The notes under the pieces were generated by a model, which was not told the DNA's origin, made no database searches, and saw only the letters and a list, made by a program, of their open reading frames with translations. Shown here one piece after another: positions 34,701 to 45,508 of a stretch of 64,000 nt of DNA; the stretch's first letter is position 1; every line of letters begins with the position of its first letter. The DNA comes from Lytechinus pictus (lineage: Eukaryota > Echinodermata > Echinoidea > Temnopleuroida > Toxopneustidae), in contig NC_087245.1 in assembly GCF_037042905.1 (NCBI RefSeq), positions 11,299,501-11,363,500 on the forward strand. The letters are read 5' to 3'. The translations under genes were made by a program, and so were the position numbers.

Positions 34701-37256
34701 GCAATTGAAAAAAAGTTGCAGATGAGATAGAGGTCTATAAGGTAATGGATGTCATATGTTGTTCTCATGATAATTGTTTGCTTAGTCATCTTCAAATATG
34801 GGGTTTAATATAATCTAATTAAATTTGGGGTCACAAGGTCGAATGTTACAGTGGTCATTATATGTATTTGAAAATTTTAGAATTGGATGGCTTTTTTATC
34901 ATTGATTTTTATTTTGTCTGACTTTGTGTATTTTTTTCAAAGCCAATTCATCTTTTATTTTCTTCTTTAAAAATGGCAATTAAAAATAACCATTTGACTG
35001 ACAAATTTCAAAGTTAAGCGGGTAGATGCACAATGTATATGCACAGATTTCCCTATGGCACTGACAATAATCCTCAATTTTTTTAGGGTTTTAAGTTCAA
35101 AGAAAAATTGTCTTGTAGGTTATTGTAATCCATGTTTATGAAAATAACTTATTCTTATGTTTCATTTGAAGAATCACAGGTAAAATCTTTTGTAATTTCT
35201 TAAAATGTTATTTTATCTTAATTTCAATGTAGCTTTTTTTATAATGCATCTTCTGTACACATCAGAGAATGATTTTGCTTTACAAATTTGAATAGCATTT
35301 TTGGTCATAAGAGAAAAGCTCTGAACTAAGTAATATGCAGTCCTGTAAAAATATGCTATACAAAAGACTTTATGTGTAGCAGTCTTTAAAAAATGTGGAG
35401 CAAATTGCGATGCGATACCAGGAAAATCATTCTCTGCACATTTACTGATTCAGACATTGGGCTCATATATTTAATAAATCTTGAATGGAATTGAATTGCA
35501 ATTAATGAATTGAATTTATGATTAAATAAAAATAACTTGGCTTATGATGGACATACACTGACACACACAATCATGTGCAACAATGATTGATTAGGACTTT
35601 ACTACTTTTCAACAGTATATTTCAGATCAGGCAATGGCATATACATTGAGAATCCATTCTAAAGTTACTCTTTGTTATCTATATTCTGAAGATCTCCCAT
35701 TCCAACTCTTGTATTATTCTATAATACAAAATGTTCCAGCATTTACATGCATTTTCTCTGTTGACTGAAAGAAGATAAATTTCCTTCAGTGATGAATCCC
35801 TACAGGGCAATTATATTTTTATTCTATTTTGTATGTTCGTATTTTAGTTTCTACTTTTTATCACCATATGTTTTTACAGACCGGTGGTAGAATATTGCTA
35901 TTACCTCAAAGAGTGATCATATAAGTAACTTGAACAGAAAAACAATTTGAATAATAGACATACTGGTATGGTGGTAGAATTATAGAAATTGGAATCAACT
36001 CCTGTTTTGAGCTCAGAAATTAATAGAAAATAGAAATTTTGCTGGTCCCTCATTTTTACATTATTTTGTTTAAACAAGGTAGGAGGAGCCTGTCCCTGAA
36101 ACGTAATCAACCGATTTTATATATGAGACTTGATTACTTGAACTTCATTTTCACTATCTGAATCATTCACACACAAAAAATGGTTAGACTGGAAGCAGTC
36201 TAATACTCTTTTTACACAGGATTTTCTTAGCCCCGGACTATCGCTAACCCCGTACTATTTTTTTTCCTTTTCACACATGCCAAATTGTTATTGCTAACCC
36301 CGAATAAGGAATGCTTGCTTTTCACACACAAAACTCGCTAACCCCGGACTAGTGGTAGCTCATGAATGTTCACGAGCGCACTGAGGGGTCATTCGGGTCA
36401 TATCCAAATTCGCGCGCGCTTTAAATACATTTGTCGATCATTCGTAGTACAAGTACTTCACTCGGAATTGTTTACCGGCTGTACGATAGACCTAATTACG
36501 TTATTTGCTTGATTCTCATCGCCGTGTTCGCTGTTCATGAATATTCATTATGCTTACCTCTGATTGGACAACAGGGCCGGCACTGTTGCGGGGGCATGAA
36601 TGGGAGCGCTTAGCCCACTTTCGTTTTACACTAGCGATCTTAACCCCGTACTATCGCTCTTAGCACCGCAATTGCTGGGATAACCCTGCTTTTTTGCAGG
36701 GCCAAATAATCCCGTACTAAAGGTGGGGTTAGCCCACTTTGCAAAAATGCTGTGTAAAAAGAAAGTGGGCTAAGCTTAACCCCGTACTATAGGTGGGGCT
36801 AAATGGCAATTTAGCCCCACCTATAGTACGGGGTTAAGGACATTTTAGCGTGTGTAAAAAGGGTATTAGTGTGCCCTTCAGAATCCCTCAATAGGCATAA
36901 GTTATTTTGGTTTGATCTATGTTTCATGTACTTCCATATTATCGGAAGACTATACATTTAGAACCCCAAACTAACAAAATTCAGTGAAATTCAGGGGTCA
37001 ATTGATCTACATATGAAATGGGTTGATTATTTTATGGAAATCCTAGTTGAGTTACATTTTGATCACTTAGCATTTTTTTATTTATTTGTATTTTTATCCG
37101 ATTTTCTTCTTTTGGTTCTCTTTTCTGTTTCAGGAACCAAGAAATGGCATTTCACATCCTCCAACCATGATGGATTTCAGCAACATTCCTCTCCCTCCCG
37201 CCCCCATCTACCCTGTCCTACCCCCAGAGGGCTCAGAGAAAGTGCCCCTTGAGTGA
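28757..37256 (+). CDS. MS4A/CD20-like four-transmembrane protein (gene B)
   Basis: Five phase-0 exons: 28757-29077, 31768-31824, 32446-32562, 34022-34153 and 37134-37256 (stop TGA 37254-37256), all with GT/AG borders, giving 249 codons, a normal MS4A length. The first coding exon begins at acceptor 28728/28729; the ATG has A at -3. Residues 1-66 are a cytosolic, Ser/Thr/Pro-rich tail. TM1 is about 70-92 (GLLQILCGSVSSVMGLLALV), TM2 about 102-118 (LWAGLLYLFGGVFGVS, split by the first intron), TM3 127-147. The loop 148-170 has Cys159 and Cys161. TM4 is about 173-198 with Glu182 inside. GLGCCSCC follows, a likely palmitoylation cluster, then a proline-rich C-tail (PLPPAPIYPVLPP). The TM1 'QI..G' and TM2 'LW.GL.Y...G' patterns are those of the CD20-like family. 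Known members modulate calcium entry, receptor signalling or trafficking; the role here is unknown. Gene A is a tandem paralogue. Possible polyadenylation signals AATAAA lie at 37614 and 38404. Confidence 0.85.
29439..30402. mobile_element. Outer inverted-repeat element hosting a nested copy
   Basis: The left end CCTACGGCGGCCGTACGGCG and the inverted right end CCTACAGCGGCCTTACAACA, each continuing to a shared AGTCRAAACGGC phrase, give ~40-bp imperfect terminal repeats. Almost all of the interior is the GGTTAGGTCC element at 29499-30335, so little of the original body remains. Lies in intron 1 (coding) of gene B. Confidence 0.5.
29499..30335. mobile_element. Inverted-repeat element with GGGGTTAGGTCC modules, copy 2
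   Basis: Opposite orientation to copy 1 (20070-20885), with the same ends ATGAAGAGCTCACTTGC and, inverted, ATGAAGAGTTTAGTTGC. Several modules read GGGCTTAGGTCC instead of GGGGTTAGGTCC, so this copy has drifted separately. Nested in the 29439-30402 element. Confidence 0.65.
30627..30986 (+). pseudogene. LINE reverse transcriptase C-terminal fragment
   Basis: The 119-codon frame carries the typical non-LTR retrotransposon tail: LYKLSLGSFMYSCHKKIIPE, a central Thr/His-rich stretch, then YSGPKLWNSLPPTLKNSVSL and a SFQRQYKEILL ending. The RT palm and endonuclease are absent, as in a 5'-truncated CR1- or jockey-like copy. Sense is the same as gene B, within its intron. The following AT/T-rich part to about 31400 is probably the element's 3' UTR. 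Confidence 0.75.
33755..34021 (+). other. Long pyrimidine-rich tract before gene B exon 4
   Basis: About 260 bases that are overwhelmingly C and T on the plus strand, starting with a T run and a G run at 33749-33771 and ending in the acceptor CTTTCAG at 34015-34021. It acts as an extended polypyrimidine tract; the long plus-strand frames across it are composition artefacts. Confidence 0.7.
34430..34870 (+). repeat. Degenerate ~130-bp repeats with AGGTCA words
   Basis: Phrases such as 'ggtcaaaggtcacaattcaaatatcttgtg', 'gtcaaaggtcacagaggtcataatatcttgttc' and 'ggtcgaatgttacagtggtcatt' recur every 110-140 bp. In intron 4 of gene B. One unit holds AGGTCA-CAG-AGGTCA (34603-34617), a DR3 arrangement of nuclear receptor half-sites, probably incidental. 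Confidence 0.5.
36200..36869. mobile_element. Inverted-repeat element with CTAATAC..TTTTTACAC ends
   Basis: The left end CTAATACTCTTTTTACACAG is mirrored at the right by GTGTGTAAAAAGGGTATTAG. Inside, 'aaccccgtactat' and 'gtgggctaa' phrases recur in both orientations at least eight times, including a 64-nt perfect hairpin at 36775-36838. In the last intron of gene B. No coding capacity. Confidence 0.7.
36775..36838. repeat. Perfect 30-bp hairpin with 4-nt loop
   Basis: CTTAACCCCGTACTATAGGT begins a 30-base arm, GGCA is the loop, and the second arm is its exact complement. Transcribed in the gene B intron, it would fold into a stable stem. Confidence 0.95.
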
Positions 37257-37869
37257 GAAGGATGTTATGTAAAATGGGCCATCATACCACCACCCCTATG
37301 ATGAAGACTATAGGGGCGGGGTAAAACAGCTCATGGTTTAAATCAGGAAAGATGTGTAGAAGCTGTACTTAAGATTTCAAAGTTCAGTTTATCATACTAT
37401 TCTTTTGGGATCGCATAAATGAAGAGGATGTAATATGCTATTCTTCAGCTCCATACTTGCTTAGCACCAAAGTCGATGTGCTGTATAAGATTCATTAACA
37501 CTTTGTAATGAGTATATTGTGTTTATTTATGCTGGCACTTCTTAGTTAAACTATGTTTAATGAATGTGCATGCACTGTTGGTGCGGCAAGTTTGATCTCT
37601 GCATTCTTTTAGGAATAAATGGCAAGTGGCATTAGTCTTGGCCAAAGAAGTGGATGTATGAGGTCTTTTGCAGGAAGATGGAGGGCAGTTTGAGAATGCC
37701 GAATGAATAATCTTTAAAGTCTGATGTCATTGATTATTTGTTTATGGGGCTGGATATAAATTGACATGTAGACATGTAGAAAATGTATTCAAAATGGCAC
37801 AAACGATAATTCTATAATTCTGTGTTTGGATATTGCTTTATAAATCTTCCACAATGCTTCAAACAACCA

Positions 37870-38150
37870 GGGATCATTTCATGAAGGGTCTTGTCAGTTA
37901 TTTTTATTGACAAATATGATTTTAGTCAATCAAGGGCCCGTTTCATAAAGAGTTGCATCTGTTGTATCTTTGCCATTATGGCAACTACCCTGGCAACAGG
38001 GCTCAGCAGCCAATCAAAATCAAGGTTACATAGTAGTTGCCATAATGGCAAAGTTACAACAGTTGCAATTCTATATGAAACGGGCCCCAGGTTCAAGGAT
38101 TCAGTAGCCTATTTGCATCATCAGTGATGTTTTCTCCTTCATGAAATGCT
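37870..38150. mobile_element. MITE interrupted by another MITE
   Basis: The outer parts (GATCATTTCATGAAGGGTC at the left; TTCTCCTTCATGAAATG at the right) belong to the family seen at 19428. The insert at 37934-38088 begins GGGCCCGTTTCATAAAG and ends in the inverse ATGAAACGGGCCCC, with CATTATGGCAACTAC-type inverted arms. It lies in the probable 3' UTR of gene B, or just beyond. Confidence 0.6.
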
Positions 38151-38954
38151 AGCCAGCTTTGTTATGATCATCTAAGATCACATCCCTGAGGCAACCTTTT
38201 CTTCCACAACAATTTTTCCAGAAATTTCCAATCTCATTGTGGCGATTTAATTCTTGACTTGTATTGTTTTTTTTTCTAATTTTTTATATTAAAAAAATTC
38301 TCAATCTGTGAGCTACAATGCCATTTTCAAGTGCTAAGGTCTTAAAGTCAATGTTGATAGTTTTAAGTGGCATTGAACTATTCTCTTCATCTTATAAGAT
38401 GTAAATAAAATGATTGAATATAATGCTCATGACTCTGAAATTTCATTTACGATGTCTTTTAGGACCCAATTTTTCAATGTAGTAAACTAAAATAAAAAGG
38501 AAAACAATCCCCTTCCGTGTTTTGGCCAGTTTAAATTTTGCAATTAGCTATTAATTAAAGTCAGACCATCATTCTTTGATTCACTATTTATCTGAATATA
38601 TTAAAATGCCTCAACACTACAAGTACATTATAGAAAATAACTTTTATCTGCACACTGCAAGCAACAAAGCTGAATAGATTTATAATGAATATGAAAAAAA
38701 ATAAATGTGCTAACAATTTCAAGAAATATGTGCTAACAATTTAAAGAAGCAATGGTTATAATTGAATCAATCTCATTGACACGTTGAAAAAACTTGGTTT
38801 ATTACTAAATTCATGTTAATCGTTCCTTTGCTTCTCACCACTCTGATAATTTGATAAAAGAAGTGTAACCCTACTTTTGTCTTTGAAAGACCTGAGCCTT
38901 GTATTATCAATCAACCTCTATCTCAATTGAGAGCCAGTGATACCATAGATCTAT

Positions 38955-41735
38955 TAGTCCAGGATAGGCCCCATAGACAAGGGGTCGAACCTTGTTTTTT
39001 TAGATATACAATGTTTTTTAATGGTTTCTTGTCAATTCGAGGGTGCTGATTCCGAATCTGAATGATGCCACTTTTGTAACCTTGAGCATTTTCCGCAAAT
39101 TGGCAAAATCCAATATGGCCGCCAAAATATGCAAACTACCCATGAAAATCATAAAATTGCCCACACATTAGCTATAAAATGCATGTAGTTGTTGTGCAGA
39201 AGTGAAATACCAATTGGAAAAGCGATATTTGACAAAATATATATTTCATTGATATTCAAAATGGCCGCCATAACCCCTGTATACTTTATTATGTAGAATA
39301 TGAATGGGGAAAAATATTTTTTCAACAAGAGCACTATTATTGCATGTGATTGTGACCTGCGAGTGGACTACTGTCTGAAAACATTACTATTAACAAAACT
39401 ATGCCATTTTTATACTATCTAATGTGATAAATGCTGTATTATGATATTCAAAATGGCTGTCATAGACCCCTTATACTGTGTACAATATATAAAAGGGGAC
39501 AAATAATTTTCACAACCTTTGAATTTGTTTGACTTTAAAATGCCAATAACTGCGAAATATTGGTGTAACACTGTCTGACAACAAGGATTTCTAACGAAAC
39601 ATATCATTTCTCTTGCAATTTCGGTAATTATGCTGCATGTTGACATTCAAAATGGCTGCCATAGGCCCTATCTGTATTATGAACAAAGCGAATGAAGAAA
39701 CTAATTTTCACAAGAGTAAAAACAATAAAATGAATGTAATTGTAATCTACGAGTGAAATATTGTCTAAAAACATGTTTTCTGGCGAAACATATCATTTCC
39801 TTTTTCATGCATGAGATAAATGCTGTATTGTAAAATTCAAAATGGCCCATATGGGCCCTTACAGTATTATCTACAATGTAAATGGGATAAATATTTTTGA
39901 AAGAATTAGGATTTGCCTGACTATGAAATCCATATAATTCTGTTGTATAAGGAAAATATTGTTTGAAAACGTGATTTTTTAAATGAAATATAACATTTCC
40001 TCTCCCATGTAGGTGATAAATACTGTATTTTGACTTTCAAAGCGGCTGCACAAGCCCCTACAAATTATGTAACATGCGTATAGGGAAACTAATCATCACC
40101 AGAATGAGAACCAAAAACGCACGTAACTATGTGATGTATAGGTAAAATTTGGTCTTGAACATGATTTCTGACTAAATACATAATGGTTGAGAAGGTAATA
40201 AAGGCCTTACTTTGAAATTCAAAATTGCTGCCATAGCCCAAAGTAGTATGTACATTGTAACTGGGGATAGATAATTTTGACAAAATTTTTACTATGAAAA
40301 TGGCTTAATTTTGATGTAAGTGTTAAGTATTGTCTAAACCCAATGATTTCTAACGAAATATATCATAGCTTGTGTCATAAAGGTGATGAATGCAGCCTTT
40401 TAAAAATGAAAAATGGCCGCCATAGTCCCTTATCTTAATATATAATAAAATTTGAATGGGGAAAGATAATTTCCATAAAGAAACATATTGCAGCCATTTT
40501 GAAATTTAAATATAGCATTTATCACCTAAATAACATAAGAAATGATCTATTTGGTTAGAAATCATATTTTCAGACGATATATCACTTATACATGCAACAC
40601 CATTTAGTCAAGCAAAGCCAAATTATGTTAAAATTATATGTTCCCATTCACAAAGTACATAATAGGCCTACCGCTAGAGCCTGTAGCGGCCATTTTGACT
40701 TTCAAAATACATTATTTATCACCTACCTGGCAGAATGAATGATATATCTTGTTAGAAATTATGTTTTCAAACAATATTTTACTCTTAAATCACAATTATA
40801 TGCATGTTATGGTGCTGACTCCTGTGAAAATTGGTTTCCCAGATCGATTGTACATAATACAGTCAATGTCTTTTGGCGGCCATTTTGAAAGTCAAAATAC
40901 AATCTTTAACACAAATATGAAACCCGAATAATATATTTCGTTGCAAATTATATTTGAAGACAGTATTCCACTAATTTACCACAAAAAATACGTTTTAGTG
41001 CTCACCTTGTGATTGTTTTTGTCCTCTCTCACATCGTAGATCATAATTTTAGGGCCTTCGGCGGCCATATTAAATATCAAAATACAGGGTTTATCATATA
41101 CATGGCATGTTAAATAATACATTTCGTTAACAATAATGTTTTTAGTCAGTATTCCACTCGTTTATCTTCACAAATTGCATTTTAGTGCTCACTCTTGTGA
41201 TTTTTTTGTGTCACCATTCACATTGTACATAATAGTTTTAGGGCTTTTGGAGGCCATTTTGAATATCAAAATACAGGATTTATCACATAACTGACATAAC
41301 AAATGATATATATCGTTAGCAATCATGTTTTCAGACATTGCTTCACTCATAGATCATAATTACTTGCATTTCAGTGCTCAATTTTGTAAAAAAAAATATT
41401 TTCCCCATTCATATTGTACAGGGGTCTATGATGGCGGCCATTTTGATATCAGGAAAATAAATATTTTGACAAAAATCATTTTTTAAGATATTATTTCACT
41501 CCGGCAGCACAATTGCTTGTACTTTATAGCCAATGTGTGGACAATTTTATGATTTTCATGGGTAATTTGAATATTTTGGCGGCCATATTGGATTTTGCCA
41601 ATTTGCAGAAAATGCTCAAGTTTACACGAGTGGCATCATTCAGATTCGGAATCAGCACCCTCGAATTGACAAGAAACCATAAAAAAACATTGTATATATA
41701 AAAAAACAAGGTTCGACCCCTTCTATCCTGGACTA
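38955..41735. mobile_element. 2.8-kb mirrored element with ~190-bp repeat units
   Basis: Ends TAGTCCAGGATAG (38955) and CTATCCTGGACTA (to 41735) start terminal inverted repeats of about 200 bp that include 'tcgaaccttg', 'gggtgctgattccgaatctg' and 'ggcaaaatccaatatggccgcc'. Between them the motif AAAATGGCCGCCAT (or a variant) occurs about eight times forward up to 40410, then about seven times inverted from 40492, at mostly 181-202 bp spacing with ~150 bp at both outer ends. The whole is therefore symmetrical around about 40450. No coding capacity. Confidence 0.75.
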
Positions 41736-41739
41736 TATG

Positions 41740-44700
41740 TATAGAGTGAAGTACTCTCCAATTGTAATGCATTATTGATTTGACCAATGTTCATACATCT
41801 TTAACGACATTATGGTGGTACTGGCTTTCCATACTCCCATCGCAACTCTTTGTAAGACATCTCACTGCACCGTGCAATCAATGCAAACTTGCAAGCTCAT
41901 GAATATAGATTTGAAATGATTCTGTCAGATGTATGGATGTAATGTAATATCTTGCAAGTTTGTGTGCACTATTAAATGTGCATAGATCTATAAAAACAAT
42001 ACAAGATCATTAAATGGTGTTGTGTTCATGGCTCATGCATATGAGTCATTCCAAATAAGTGAAAACACTTAACGGCATGGCATGTCATGAAAATATCAAT
42101 ATGTTTAATACATCTAATAAGTTATACTATTTGTATTATGTAATGGGTTCTTGAAATGTATACCTACAACGACTACACATACAGTCTGTATTCCATTCCT
42201 TTTTTATACTTTTGATATGACATCTCATGAGAGTTTTTTACAGGTATCTGCTTTTCAGGGCTGGTAATTATTTCAATTCTGTTTCTCATATTTGCTTGAT
42301 ATTGTTCGCTTACTTTGAAAAGGTTATACAGATCAGGGAGAATGATTGTGACATCACAGTGGCAGATGAAGAACTATAGGCAATATTACACATAAATACT
42401 GCAAATTCACTTCAGACTGCTAAGTTCAAAGTGTTTACATGTAATCTATACCTGCTGATCAGCATTTTGATGTCAGCTTGGAAGGTGCTTTAGTCAAATT
42501 CTTTAATTGAATTTCAATATCAAATTGACTCGTTATTGTTCCCAAGTAAAAAGTAACAAACTAAATTTGTCTTTAGTCTAGGTAATTTTTCTTTGTTGGG
42601 CTCTTAAATGCTGGGGAAAGTTACCCTTACACCAAGTTTGTTTTTATGATATTACAGACAGTACAAACAAAAGAAACAATTTTGTGTACTTATCAGCGAG
42701 TTCCCAAAGAAAGGAAAAGTGAGATTTTTGCATTTATCATTCATGAAATAAGTTAATAGCAAGACTGTAAAGGGCAAATATCTTGGAAGGTCCTCCCCAA
42801 TTAAAAACTCAGACACTTAAATTACTTTAGGATGCGAAGGATATGTATTAAGGCTTCAACCAGGCCGAGTTCAAACACATAGTTTCAATGATTATATTTA
42901 GAATTCATGGATCATTGTATCGGGTGTATACCAGTTGGGAAAAATACAGAGGGCATATGGTAATTTGTACTAAAATATTAAAATAAATTGCAAAAATAAA
43001 TCCTGTAAATTGTGGATGGATTGTATAAAAATTACACAATTTCATTTGAAATGGTCTTCAGTGGCAAATGTTGTTACCTGTAAACTTCATTCAACAATCC
43101 AGTACTTTTTCCTAATGGTTTTTCAGTGACCCCATTTTGCTCCTTCTACTAAATAGACATTATGTTGTGGTGGACTTTGGGTCAATCAGTAGAGAAAATG
43201 TATAAAAATTTATTTTCAACATGTGTTTCAATATGGTACCAGGATTATTTTCTGTTTTCTATATTTAGTTCCATTTTTGTTTACTTTGTTTGGGTATTAC
43301 TGTTAGTATTACTTTTGATATTCAGTTTGTTTTTACTTTTATACATTTTTGTAATTAATTTTATTTTAAGTGCAATTTCATATGTTGGACAAATTGTTTC
43401 TGTTTGTATATATAGGTTGCAAGTCAATTGTAGAGTAAGTAACATATAATTGTTATTACAATTGATTTGATTAAAATTGGCAGCTCCATTGACAGACAAG
43501 ACAGAGTTTCAAATCCAAATTTACGCACATTGAATTGTGAATAGCAATTCTGTTTGTGAACTTCTGCTGTATTTCTTTTTGCTATGAACCAGCCAATACA
43601 TAAAAACTTTGTTTTGAAATTAAATTTTCACAAAAATAATCAATGACGGTTTGAGAGGGAGAAGATTTGCAATTCTTTAAGCAAGTTTTGAAAAATTCCT
43701 CTCTTTTTTTTTTTTAACAGAATATAGGGATGTTTACAATATTGAGTGTAGGCATATTTTGGGGTGCTACAATTTCTGGATTACTGTTATGTTTAGTTCT
43801 TTCACATTTTATCTTGCCAATATATCGTCTCAAAGGCTCACATGCTATTATTATATTCCATAACATTCTTTTTGGTCGTCTAACTTTCCATCATTTTTTG
43901 TACATCGATCCTATGATAAATATACCATTGTGTTAGGAAATAAATTGTGTGGTACATTAAGGGTTAGATTGCTTCAATCGAATAGAATGAAGTTATATTG
44001 TTATGTTCAGGTTATATATTATTTTTCAAATTCATCAATTTTGCCAAAAAGACAGGGTAGTCTAGTGTGCTTTTTTTCAAATAACATTAACATTTAATAG
44101 ATGTCTTTATTTACAAATTCTGGGTACACACTTTATTTTTTTCCAAACCACAGTACCAGTATCTAATTTATCACAAATTGAACTTTTATAAACCAAAAAT
44201 GTAAGTGTAATTTGTAAACATGATATAAAAGGTGGTGTCATTAAATCAAAGTGGTGTTACTTTTAACTGATTTTAGCAGATTATCTTTGTAGGAGTGTTT
44301 TCATACTAATTGACCAACTTCTACAAGGATAATTGACTAATTTGCCTTTTAATTAATGTGTTTGTTCGCTTCACTTGTACATGACTTTACATATAAATAT
44401 CATTTTACACAGGAATTAATAAGTAGCAATATTTCTCTTTCAGATATTTTGCTAAAATTTGTATTTGTAAGTTATGCCATTTTGATTTATGGGAATTGGC
44501 TTTTGTGTTTTTTCAGATTTTTTTCTTCATGCCTTATTGTACTTTATAAGTGTATAATCATAATTATTGTACTGCTATTTTATACATGACTGTTATTGAT
44601 AAAAGTAATTTCCCTCATGATGGAGTTGTGCTAGTATACCAATGATATAAACATAAGTTTGTAATGTAACTTGGAATAGTTTTGGGGTATCTGAAAGTTC

Positions 44701-45335
44701 TGAAATATTAAAATTCATGTGAAGGTATTAATATGTTTACTTAATGATATTTGGAAAATGCTAATAGCGTTTAATAATAGGACACAAAAATTAATATGCC
44801 CGGTGTTCCATTATTAAGACAAAATCCTGTTTCACATTATTTTCTATGTCAATGCCAGTGGTTATTGACCTGTTTACAAAGTTATTCAAATTTATGCATG
44901 TTTCTTGTCACAGAACATATTTGCATGGTATATTATAAAGTTGCAACTTTGGTAGCTCTGTCTGTGAAGTGGTTGGGTATTAATGATTCTATGTATTGGA
45001 ATAGTAACAATTTGAGTTGTATAATATGCTGTTACTAGAGAATTCACATTCTTCCTATTGAAATGCAATTGAATTGTTTAAAGGTCAACAGAGGGGTGTT
45101 GAAACAAATTAAATATGTCTACATTTACATGACAAAATCACCTTTTCCACAAGTCCTCCAAGCACATCCAATTTTTTTTTCTTTTTGAAAGAAACAATGA
45201 AAAGCATGAATGGCTATAATTTCAAACATTGGTTATTGTATTGATTTATCTCTCACTCCAATGTCATTTTGTACTGAATCTTAACAAAAATGCAAGAGAA
45301 TGTTCATATTCCAAGCTGTTGGTCAAATGTCCCTG
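41740..45335. other. AT-rich intergenic DNA
   Basis: No supported gene. T-rich plus-strand frames at 43162-43449, 43730-43936 and 44356-44589 encode Phe/Leu/Ile-rich strings preceded by plausible acceptors, but composition alone explains them. No repeats with clear ends recognised. Confidence 0.4.
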
Positions 45336-45336
45336 G

Positions 45337-45508
45337 TGGGTGTTTCATAAAGCTGTTCGTAAGTTAAGAGCGACTGTAAGAACGACTGGTGATCCTTTCT
45401 TGTGGAATATTATATATTCATTGGCGATGGTTTAAGCGCGTAAGAAAGGTTTACCAGTCATTCTTAAAGTCGCTCTTAACTTAGGAACAGCTTTATAAAA
45501 CGGCCCCC
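45337..45508. mobile_element. MITE with GGTGTTTCATAAAGCTGTTCG end
   Basis: The left arm (TTTCATAAAGCTGTTCGTAA, GAGCGACTGTAAGAACGACTGG) is mirrored by the right arm (CCAGTCATTCTTAAAGTCGC ... ACAGCTTTATAAAACGGCCC). A left-half copy is at about 59965-60058. Confidence 0.75.

Noticed and set aside
43162..44589. Possible third MS4A-like copy: membrane-rich frames after acceptor-like sites at 43725 and 44412
   Set aside because: The DNA is T-rich on the plus strand, which alone yields Phe/Leu/Ile-rich frames. No consistent exon set in phase, no QI..G or LW.GL pattern and no buried Glu could be put together.
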